A stretch of DNA of 8,471 nucleotides from CALKWS01 sp048594865 (lineage in GTDB: Bacteria > Actinomycetota > Actinomycetes > Actinomycetales > Beutenbergiaceae), in the NCBI GenBank assembly GCA_048594865.1, contig JBMDWZ010000214.1:1-8471 (forward strand), written 5' to 3'. Below the pieces are notes generated by a model. That model searched no databases and was not told the DNA's origin. It worked only from the letters and a program-made list of their open reading frames with translations. Both the position numbers and the translations under genes were made by a program. Shown piece by piece: positions 1 to 5,774 of the stretch. Numbering within the stretch: the first letter of the stretch is position 1; the number at the start of each line of letters is the position of its first letter.

Positions 1-1538
1 AGGACCTGCACCCCTCGCACGAGCACATCGTTAACACCAGTGGCCGGGCGACGAGGATCGTCGTACGTGGCCACGTCGGACACCGATTCGGGATCCAGCA
101 GGGCGATGTCGGCTACCGCACCGATATCTATCTGCCCGCGACCGACCAAACCGAATCGACGGGCGGCGGCGGTGGAGAGGTGCCAGATCGCGTGTGGCCA
201 GGTCCATCGGCCGGTCTGCAGCACCTGTTCGCGCAGGAATTTAGCGAACGCACCCCAACCGCGCGGGTGTGGGTAGGAGCCAAAGTAGATCGCATCGGAG
301 CCGGCCATATGACCGGGATGGTGGATGAGCTCGCCGTACTCCACCTCATGCCCACGAGCGAAGATGCAGGTCACTCGGAGCCGGGTGCGGGTGAGCAGCT
401 CGAGCACCGTTTGCGCGGGCGTGAGGTTCATTCGGGTCGCTACCTCTGGCAGGGCCAACCCCTCCACCCAACCCAGATCATCGCCGTCGTCAGTCGGAGC
501 CGCCGCCAAGGTGACCAAGTGCCACATCCCGTCGAGCCCCGCGAGGTGCTCGGTGATAACCCGTTGGGCGGTCTCCGGCTCCCCCAGGGCGGCGATGGTG
601 GCATCCGGGTCGGCCGAGGGCAACCAACCGGGCAGCGCGAAGATCGCCAGGATCGAGCACCCACGGCCGTAGGGATAGGTATCGAACGTGACGTCTAGGC
701 CGCGGGTGATTGCCCCATCGAGGCTCGCGATAATCGCTTCGGGATCGCCATGCAGATGCGAGACGTGGGTGGCCACCCCGCTGGCGGCAGCGATCTGGAA
801 TAACTCGTCGAGAGCGGGCAGGGCCTCCTCGTCATAGCCGCGCATGTGGCTCACATGCGGGAGGCCGCGCGCGGCTGCCACTGCGGTGAGGTCGATGAGT
901 TCGCTGGTGGTCGCATACCCGCCGGGCAGGTACTCCAGGCCGGTCGACACCCCGCACGCGCCCTCATCGAGGGCAGCACTGAGTAGCGCCTTCATCGCAG
1001 TTCTCTCGTCCTCATCAGCGGCCCGGTTTTCGGTGCCCATGACGGCGTATCGGATGGTGCCTGCGGGCGCTAGGTATGCCACATTGAGCGCGGTGGCGTG
1101 GTCATAGGTCGCCAGCAGGTCCGCCACGCCCCCGGTGCTGAAATCCGGGTGGGCCCCGTTCACGGCGGCGAAGTAGCGCCCTGCCCATGCAGCGGTGTCG
1201 GTGCCCGCAGGTGAGGGCGCAAAGGACACCCCGTCCTGCCCAAGCACCACGGTCGTCACGCCCTGGCGGAGCATCGCCAATTGCACATCAGGGCTGGTCA
1301 CGACGGCTTCGCCGTGCACGTGGGCGTCGATGAAGCCCGGCAACGCCAGGCGCCCGATTGCCTCGATAACGGCGCCGCGTGGGCGACGGGTGCGGGTGGG
1401 CTCGATGGAGGCGATGGCGCCCTGATCTATGCCGATGTCGAGCAGGTCGGTCAGGGATCCATCGGCGTTCACCAGTCGGGCGCCAGTGATCGTGCAGCGC
1501 TGGCTCGGTGAGTCGGTCGGGGGCACCGCCGTGGTCAT
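1..1538 (-). CDS. N-acyl-D-amino-acid deacylase (D-aminoacylase family amidohydrolase), 3' end outside window
   Basis: I translated this frame by hand. It is open for 512 codons from the ATG at 1538 to the window edge, so the C-terminal end is missing. The family is metal-dependent amidohydrolases that hydrolyse N-acyl-D-amino acids to D-amino acid plus carboxylate, in the cytoplasm. Visible landmarks are GFIDAHVH (residues 68-75, metal-binding HxH), GQDGVSFAP (100-108), EGACGVSTGLEYLPGG (192-207), HMRGYDEE (231-238), HVSHLHG (258-264), MAGSD (411-415) and HPRGWGAF (424-431). The spacing matches Alcaligenes D-aminoacylase, as I recall its ligands (H67, H69, C96, H220, H250, D366): H73, H75, D102, H231 and H261 align with constant offsets, but Cys96 is replaced by Asp102. 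It starts 8 bp after the anmK stop, with GGTGA overlapping that stop as a likely ribosome site, so it is probably co-translated with anmK. Exact substrate is unknown; a dipeptidase or another amidohydrolase activity remains possible. Confidence 0.88.
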   Translation of the reverse strand, partial: MTTAVPPTDSPSQRCTITGARLVNADGSLTDLLDIGIDQGAIASIEPTRTRRPRGAVIEAIGRLALPGFIDAHVHGEAVVTSPDVQLAMLRQGVTTVVLGQDGVSFAPSPAGTDTAAWAGRYFAAVNGAHPDFSTGGVADLLATYDHATALNVAYLAPAGTIRYAVMGTENRAADEDERTAMKALLSAALDEGACGVSTGLEYLPGGYATTSELIDLTAVAAARGLPHVSHMRGYDEEALPALDELFQIAAASGVATHVSHLHGDPEAIIASLDGAITRGLDVTFDTYPYGRGCSILAIFALPGWLPSADPDATIAALGEPETAQRVITEHLAGLDGMWHLVTLAAAPTDDGDDLGWVEGLALPEVATRMNLTPAQTVLELLTRTRLRVTCIFARGHEVEYGELIHHPGHMAGSDAIYFGSYPHPRGWGAFAKFLREQVLQTGRWTWPHAIWHLSTAAARRFGLVGRGQIDIGAVADIALLDPESVSDVATYDDPRRPATGVNDVLVRGVQV

Positions 1539-1546
1539 CGCGCCCG

Positions 1547-2734
1547 TCACCGTGGACGCACCACCAAGCGGCGAATTCCGTGGGCAGGCTTGGGGTGAAC
1601 TGGCTTGAGGGTGGGCGCCGGTGGGGTGAGCGAGCCGAGCACCGCCGGCGTCTTGGCCCCGGTGACCCGTTCGCCATGCGGCTCGGACGTTCGCCGGGAG
1701 GCGGTGCCGGGCAGGGAGTTGATGGACAAATACCCGAGCAGCGCGAACAGGTAGGCCTCCTTAGCGTCGGCATCCATGCCCAACTCTGAGGTGGTGACCG
1801 GCGGCATCCCCAGCTCCGCGAGCCGCCTGGTCAGGACTGGGTTACGGGCACCGCCGCCGGAGATCACCAGTCGGTCGGCTCCCCCGGCGTCACGAATCCC
1901 GTCAATGATGGTGCGGGCACTGAGTTCGGTGAGGGTGGCAAACAGGTCATCCCCCTGCGGTACCGGCACCCCGGCACGGCCAAGGTGCTGGGCCACGTAG
2001 TCGCTGTGGAAGTACTCCCGGCCGGTGCTCCTGGGGAACGGCTCGGAGTAGTACTCATCTTTGAGCAGGGCGTCCAGGGCCCGGGCGTCGACATTCCCGG
2101 CCGCGGCCCGCTGACCGTCGACGTCGTGGCGCAACCCGATTTGCCCGGCGGCGGCATCCAGCAGGCAGCAGCCCGGCCCGGTGTCACCGGTGCTGACCTC
2201 ATCACCTCCGACGATCGTGATGTTTCCGATTCCGCCGATGTTCAGTACCGCGGTGGGCTGATCACCGAGCCAGAGCTGGTCCAAGACACTCACCAGCGGC
2301 GCTCCGTGCCCGCCGGCAGCGATGTCGGCGCTGCGGAAGTCATTGATTACCGGTACCCCCGTCGCGGCGTGAATCCACGCGGGCTGTCCAATCTGCAACG
2401 TGCCGAGCGCGCGCCCGCCCACCACTCGGTGGAACAGCGTTTGACCATGAGAAGCGATCAGGTCCACCGGGCCGAACTCAGCGAGCCCCTTGGCGGCCGC
2501 CATCCCAAACTGCTGGCCGACGGCGGTGTCCAAGTCGCAAAAATCGCCCACGCCAACCTGCGCCGGGGGAAGCGCTGACAGGATCGACTCGCGAAGGCCG
2601 CCTTCCCAGGGCACCTCGAGATGCCCGCGGGTGACCATCTCGATGACCGCTGGGTCATCGCCCACCCCGAACTCGCCCACGGCCACATCGATCGCATCGA
2701 CAGACGTGCCGGAGATGAGGCCCAGTACCCGCAT
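1547..2734 (-). CDS. anmK: 1,6-anhydro-N-acetylmuramic acid kinase
   Basis: AnmK hydrolyses the anhydro bond of 1,6-anhydro-MurNAc and phosphorylates it with ATP to MurNAc-6-phosphate, a cytoplasmic step of peptidoglycan recycling. The 395-residue product shows the family landmarks in order: GLISGTSVDAIDVAV (5-19), ASHGQTLFHR (94-103), NDFRSADIAAGGHGAPL (131-147, the region of the catalytic Asp), NIGGIGNIT (165-173), TGPGCCLLDA (185-194), RSTGREYF (235-242), ISGGGARNP (291-299) and AKEAYLFALLGYL (324-336). The upstream reading frame is open to 2803, but AGGAG at 2744-2740 lies 2 nt before one ATG (2737) and 5 nt before the next (2734); I chose 2734 because its spacing is better. The protein is about 25 residues longer than usual (roughly 365-370), owing to a Pro/basic C-terminal tail (372-395). 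It is the first gene of the leftward unit. Family assignment is secure. Confidence 0.95.
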   Translation of the reverse strand: MRVLGLISGTSVDAIDVAVGEFGVGDDPAVIEMVTRGHLEVPWEGGLRESILSALPPAQVGVGDFCDLDTAVGQQFGMAAAKGLAEFGPVDLIASHGQTLFHRVVGGRALGTLQIGQPAWIHAATGVPVINDFRSADIAAGGHGAPLVSVLDQLWLGDQPTAVLNIGGIGNITIVGGDEVSTGDTGPGCCLLDAAAGQIGLRHDVDGQRAAAGNVDARALDALLKDEYYSEPFPRSTGREYFHSDYVAQHLGRAGVPVPQGDDLFATLTELSARTIIDGIRDAGGADRLVISGGGARNPVLTRRLAELGMPPVTTSELGMDADAKEAYLFALLGYLSINSLPGTASRRTSEPHGERVTGAKTPAVLGSLTPPAPTLKPVHPKPAHGIRRLVVRPR

Positions 2735-2739
2735 CATGT

Positions 2740-2744
2740 CTCCT
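2740..2744 (-). promoter_or_regulatory. Ribosome binding site of anmK
   Basis: AGGAG on the minus strand, followed by AC and then two consecutive ATG codons. The second ATG (2734) has the more usual 5-nt spacing. This site excludes the longer in-frame start at 2803. Confidence 0.7.
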
Positions 2745-2759
2745 AGTATCTCGGCTGAT

Positions 2760-2781
2760 CGTCGCGGCCGATGCCGCGACG
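2760..2781. repeat. Inverted repeat, 8-bp arms, 6-bp spacer
   Basis: CGTCGCGG (2760-2767) and CCGCGACG (2774-2781) are perfect reverse complements around CCGATG. It lies 26 bp before the anmK start and could be a regulator operator, or a GC-rich hairpin in the anmK leader RNA. No run of T follows on the minus strand, so it does not look like an intrinsic terminator. Confidence 0.6.
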
Positions 2782-2802
2782 TTCGCGTACGAGAATTCCA
2801 CA

Positions 2803-2817
2803 ACTAGTCTTGCTAGT
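2803..2817. repeat. Inverted repeat ACTAG-N5-CTAGT, candidate operator
   Basis: Perfect 5-bp arms ACTAG and CTAGT around TCTTG, 40 bp before the kinase start. It sits in the AT-richest part of the gap and overlaps the weak plus-strand -10 candidate, as a repressor site would. It has partial resemblance to the GntR-type amino-sugar operator of DasR (ACTGGTCTAGACCAGT as I recall it), but the half-spacing differs, so the regulator family is not determined. Confidence 0.45.
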
Positions 2818-2857
2818 GAAAATCTCCGCCCTCCTGGGCAGAAATGGTGGTGCGCAC

Positions 2858-3808
2858 ATGACCGAGGCATTCGATGCGGTCCTGGGACTCGACATCGGCG
2901 GCACCTCGACGCGGGCCGCGATCTACGCCCAGGGTCGGGTTGTGGGCCGGGCGGCGGACGCCGGCGCGAACGTCAACAGTTCACCTGGCGCGGCCGCACA
3001 GGTGTTGCGCAGATTGCTACCGGCCGCTCTGTCACAGGCGCGCGAAACCATCGGTGAAGTCAACGTCCGCACCTGCGTAGCCGGCGCCGCAGGTGCAGGT
3101 GCGGCCGCACACGATGAGGTGCTCGCGCTCATCGCCGCCGAGGTTCGCCAGGCGGCCATGAAGCCCAAGCGCCTAGAGGTAGTCCCCGATCCGGTCATCG
3201 CCTTCGCCGCTGGATCATCGACCTCCGATGGCACCGTGCTGTTGGCAGGCACCGGCGCGGTGGCCTTCAGTATTCGTGACTTCACCCAGTCCGCGCGCGC
3301 AGATGGGCTGGGCTGGCTTCTGGGCGACGTGGGCAGCGGGGTGTGGCTCGGCATCGAGGGCCTGCGCGCCGCCGCCGCAGCATTGGACAACCGCGGCGCT
3401 CACACCGCACTGACCGAGCACGCTGCGCGCTTTGCCTCCTCGATCGCCCCGCGCACCGATGACCCGCGCCAAGACCTCATCCGGGTGGTCAAGACACTCA
3501 CCCCGGCCGAGCTTGGGTCCTTCGCCCCGGATGTGGTGCAGGCGTGCGAAGCCGGCGACGACGTCGCTCGCCAGATCGTGGATCGCGGCGTCACCGGATT
3601 GCTGGCAACCCTGGATGCCCTGGGCGCCTCCCGCGACGAAGTGGTGCTCGCCGGTTCGGTGCTCACCACCCCCGGGCCGGTGCGCTCTGGGGTGCTAGCG
3701 CGATTGGACCGGCCCACCGCAGATGCAGCCGAACCGGTACTGGGCGCGGTTCGGCTCGCCTGCCACTATTCCGGCTGGGCGCTGCCAAGCCCTGTTTCGA
3801 TTGGGTGA
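2858..3808 (+). CDS. BadF/BadG/BcrA/BcrD-type ATPase kinase, probable N-acetylglucosamine/N-acetylmuramic acid kinase
   Basis: The 316-residue product has the actin-like/hexokinase-fold (ASKHA) ATPase layout of the BadF/BcrA family that includes eukaryotic NagK and clostridial MurK. These phosphorylate GlcNAc and/or MurNAc at the 6-OH with ATP. Landmarks are LGLDIGGTSTRA (9-20, phosphate-1 loop), VAGAAGAG (74-81), PDPVIAF (110-116, with the likely catalytic Asp111), LLAGTGAVAFSI (128-139, phosphate-2), DGLGWLLGDVGSGVWLG (149-165, the family signature) and VVLAGSVLTT (262-271, adenosine site). ATG 2858 is chosen because the protein begins just before the first ATP loop; the in-frame ATG at 2771 would add 29 basic, unconserved residues. 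Its ribosome site is weak (GGTGG 2846-2850, 7-nt spacing). Divergence from anmK and the downstream namZ favour an amino-sugar substrate; MurNAc, GlcNAc or glucosamine cannot be told apart by eye. Confidence 0.87.
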   Translation: MTEAFDAVLGLDIGGTSTRAAIYAQGRVVGRAADAGANVNSSPGAAAQVLRRLLPAALSQARETIGEVNVRTCVAGAAGAGAAAHDEVLALIAAEVRQAAMKPKRLEVVPDPVIAFAAGSSTSDGTVLLAGTGAVAFSIRDFTQSARADGLGWLLGDVGSGVWLGIEGLRAAAAALDNRGAHTALTEHAARFASSIAPRTDDPRQDLIRVVKTLTPAELGSFAPDVVQACEAGDDVARQIVDRGVTGLLATLDALGASRDEVVLAGSVLTTPGPVRSGVLARLDRPTADAAEPVLGAVRLACHYSGWALPSPVSIG

Positions 3809-3835
3809 CAGTCCCATCACGATTCGTGGAACAAA

Positions 3836-3865
3836 TTGACGCGCGGTGATCCGACTACGTAAGTT
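3836..3865 (+). promoter_or_regulatory. Candidate sigma-70-type promoter for the namZ operon
   Basis: TTGACG (3836-3841) matches the -35 consensus at five of six positions. After 18 bp comes TAAGTT (3860-3865), which keeps the TAnnnT pattern. The -10 lies in a small near-palindrome, GTAAGTTAC (3859-3867). A start point near 3872 would give a leader of about 26 nt. The kinase gene stops at 3808, so namZ could be transcribed both from here and by read-through. Confidence 0.45.
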
Positions 3866-3867
3866 AC

Positions 3868-3885
3868 TTCTCACCGAGAAGGTGA
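3868..3885 (+). repeat. Overlapping short inverted repeats just before the namZ ribosome site
   Basis: Two mutually exclusive 5-bp pairings share bases: TTCTC (3868-3872) with GAGAA (3876-3880), and TCACC (3871-3875) with GGTGA (3881-3885). The second would end in the first base of the AAGGAG ribosome site. Arms are short, so a regulatory role is only a possibility. Confidence 0.25.
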
Positions 3886-3890
3886 AGGAG
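3885..3890 (+). promoter_or_regulatory. Ribosome binding site selecting a GTG start for namZ
   Basis: AAGGAG ends 7 nt before GTG 3898. The in-frame ATG at 3907 would be 16 nt away, so GTG is the better start. Confidence 0.7.
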
Positions 3891-3897
3891 CCATCGC

Positions 3898-5079
3898 GTG
3901 TCACCCATGAGTCATCCGCAGTCCGGTCTTAGTCGCGTCCAAGTGGACCCACAATTGATTCCGGATGGGTCAATTGCCTTTTGCACCAATTACACCGCGG
4001 TCACTGCTGACCTTAAACGTGGTCTTGATGCCCTATACGCTACCGGCCTTCCGATTACGCATGTATTAACGCCCGAGCACGGGTACTGGGGCGCGGCACA
4101 AGCGGGTGAAAGTGACGGTGATGGCGCCGACCCTGCGACCGGTTTGCCGGTGGTGGATACCTACACCATTTCCGGAACCGACCTCGATGAACTCATTTCA
4201 AAGACCGGGGCGGATCAGATCGTTCTCGATCTCCAGGACATTGGGACCCGCTTTTACACCTACACGTGGACGTTGTTCGATCTGCTGTGTTCGGCCGCAC
4301 GCACCGGCCAGGGCGTGGTGGTCCTCGACCGCCCCAATCCACTGGGCCGAAAGGTCACCGGACCGGGCCTTGACCCCACGTACTCCAGCTTTGTTGGCCG
4401 GGTCTCGATTCCGTTGCAGCACGGCCTGACCCTGGGCGAACTCGCTCGTTGGTTCAACGCCGAGCACGTACCCGCGGTCACCGGGAAGAGCGCCGACCTC
4501 ACTGTGGTCGAGGCGGCCCATTGGGCCGGCGAGGTCGCGCCCGCTGGCGCGCCCTGGGTGATGCCCTCCCCCAACATGCCCACCCTCGATACCGCGATCG
4601 TCTACCCCGGCACTGGCCTCATCGAAGGCACCACACTCTCGGAGGGACGCGGCACCACGCGTCCCTTCGAACTATTCGGCGCGGCCTGGACCGATGCCCG
4701 GCTCGCCCCGGCACTGTCCGAACTCGACCTTCCGGGTTTGGCGGTTCGTGAAGCAGTGTTCCGGCCCCAGTTCTCCAAGTGGGCCGGCGATACCGTGCAC
4801 GGCGCCCAATTCCATTTGCTCGATGCCGAGGCCTACGACCCGATCGCAACCGGGTATGCGGTGCTCTCAACGGTTGCGCGGCTGTACCCGGACCAGGACC
4901 TGTGGCGCCTGCCGCCGGAGGGCCACCACCTGTTTATCGACGTGCTCTGGGGATCGACGGCTATGCGCGAAGGCATCGACGCCGGCGCCAGCTTGCAAGA
5001 CATCTTGCGCGAATCGCCTCAGGCGCCCACCACTCCGGAATCGGTACTGCTGTACCCCTCATCGAAGGACACCCCATGA
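3898..5079 (+). CDS. namZ: Exo-beta-N-acetylmuramidase NamZ-like protein (DUF1343, GH171)
   Basis: The 393-residue product matches the DUF1343/YbbC family along its length. The characterised member, Bacillus subtilis NamZ, removes non-reducing-end MurNAc from peptidoglycan fragments such as MurNAc-GlcNAc. Landmarks are AFCTNYTAV (27-35), LTPEHGYWGAAQAG (57-70), VLDLQDIGTRFYTYTWTL (109-126), VVLDRPNPLG (141-150), PLQHGLTLGELARWFN (172-187), PSPNMPTLDTAIVYPGTG (223-240), EGTTLSEGRGTTRPFELFGA (243-262) and a C-terminal LLYP (384-387). The acidic PEHG glutamate is a likely active-site residue. Unlike secreted B. subtilis NamZ there is no signal peptide or lipobox: the N-terminus MSPMSHPQSG is polar, so the enzyme is probably cytoplasmic and acts on imported disaccharides. 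The first ~180 bp are about 53% GC, well below the rest. Its stop overlaps the next start (ATGA). Confidence 0.92.
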   Translation: MSPMSHPQSGLSRVQVDPQLIPDGSIAFCTNYTAVTADLKRGLDALYATGLPITHVLTPEHGYWGAAQAGESDGDGADPATGLPVVDTYTISGTDLDELISKTGADQIVLDLQDIGTRFYTYTWTLFDLLCSAARTGQGVVVLDRPNPLGRKVTGPGLDPTYSSFVGRVSIPLQHGLTLGELARWFNAEHVPAVTGKSADLTVVEAAHWAGEVAPAGAPWVMPSPNMPTLDTAIVYPGTGLIEGTTLSEGRGTTRPFELFGAAWTDARLAPALSELDLPGLAVREAVFRPQFSKWAGDTVHGAQFHLLDAEAYDPIATGYAVLSTVARLYPDQDLWRLPPEGHHLFIDVLWGSTAMREGIDAGASLQDILRESPQAPTTPESVLLYPSSKDTP

Positions 5080-5774
5080 CCCCCCGCACGATCCTGGCTG
5101 TCGGCGCCCACATTGGAGATATGGACCTGGCCGCCGGCCCGATCCTGGCCCAAAACGTGCTCGATGGTGGACGCAGCGTGTTGCTCGCACTGACCCCCGG
5201 GGAACGCGGCCACCCGCGCCTGGGCGTCGAGGAATACAAGGCTCAGAAAATCCAAGAGACGCAGGACTTAGCATCGGGAATTGGCGCCGAAGCCATCGTC
5301 TTTGACGACCAGTCCGATGGCTTCCTCGAAAACAACGACGCACTTGCCGATCGGGTGGCAATGATCGCGCGAGACATCGAGGCCGATCTCATGCTCGCCC
5401 ACTGGGGACAAAGTTTGCACCGCGACCACGAGAATGCCTCGCTGATCGCCGAACGGGCCCGGTTCCTCTCTGGCCTACCCGGGCACCGGGAGACTGACCA
5501 CCCGCGCCGAGGCATCGCCGGCTTTTACTTCACCGAGAACTGGGAAGACGAACCAGGCTTCGAGGCAGACACGTTCGTGGAAATCTCGCAGCAAGCACAC
5601 GACTTGTGGCTCCAGGCGATCAGCGGTCAAGCATTCGCCCGCGGCGAGACCTACGGGTTCCGGTACATCGATTACTACGACGCCCAAATGACCATGCGCG
5701 GCGCACTCGCCGGAGTGCGCTACGCCGTCGGCCTTTCCGCGCCCACCTTCCCGAGCATGCGGGAACTCCCATGA
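5076..5774 (+). CDS. PIG-L/LmbE-family deacetylase homologue with altered active-site motif
   Basis: The 232-residue product has the PIG-L/LmbE fold signature. The family removes acetyl groups from GlcNAc-containing compounds with zinc (MshB in mycothiol synthesis, BshB, PIG-L). Visible parts are ILAVGAHIGDMDLAAG (6-21), LALTPGERGHP (37-47), a KxxET helix (58-62), and HRDH (115-118) carrying the usual third metal ligand. The family AHPDDxE motif reads AHIGDMD here: His12 and Asp15 (metal ligands) are kept, but the position of the general-base Asp is Gly14 and the Glu is Asp17. It may use another base, bind without catalysis, or belong to a divergent subgroup. ATG 5076 overlaps the namZ stop by 4 bases, with GAAGGA at 5064-5069 giving 6-nt spacing; the longer upstream frame is an overlap with namZ. 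Context suggests an amino-sugar or muropeptide substrate. Confidence 0.85.
   Translation: MTPRTILAVGAHIGDMDLAAGPILAQNVLDGGRSVLLALTPGERGHPRLGVEEYKAQKIQETQDLASGIGAEAIVFDDQSDGFLENNDALADRVAMIARDIEADLMLAHWGQSLHRDHENASLIAERARFLSGLPGHRETDHPRRGIAGFYFTENWEDEPGFEADTFVEISQQAHDLWLQAISGQAFARGETYGFRYIDYYDAQMTMRGALAGVRYAVGLSAPTFPSMRELP

Larger units (their letters stand above)
2735..2857. promoter_or_regulatory. Divergent control region between anmK and the amino-sugar kinase gene
   Basis: This 123-bp gap separates the two divergent units and must hold the promoters for both. It contains two clean inverted repeats (2760-2781 and 2803-2817), listed separately. On the plus strand a weak promoter candidate is TTCGCG (2782-2787), 17 bp, TAGTCT (2805-2810); its -10 would lie inside the second inverted repeat. 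I could not pick a convincing minus-strand promoter. The shared arrangement suggests common control by a local sugar-responsive regulator, but no regulator gene is present in the window. Confidence 0.5.

Noticed and set aside
180..698. 172-residue open frame on the plus strand
   Set aside because: It is antisense to the D-aminoacylase gene, which carries conserved motifs across the region.
1985..2578. 197-residue open frame on the plus strand
   Set aside because: It is antisense to anmK, whose family motifs run throughout this stretch; no ribosome site or domain supports it.
2771..2857. Longer N-terminus for the BadF-type kinase
   Set aside because: The added residues are basic and unlike the family, would overlap the inverted repeats and control region, and the family's first ATP loop starts just after ATG 2858.
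3818..3828. CACG-N3-CGTG hairpin after the kinase stop as a terminator
   Set aside because: The arms are only 4 bp and no T-run follows, so it is too weak to call.
4779..5075. Longer N-terminus for the PIG-L protein
   Set aside because: It overlaps the conserved C-terminal part of namZ; GAAGGA and the ATGA overlap support ATG 5076.
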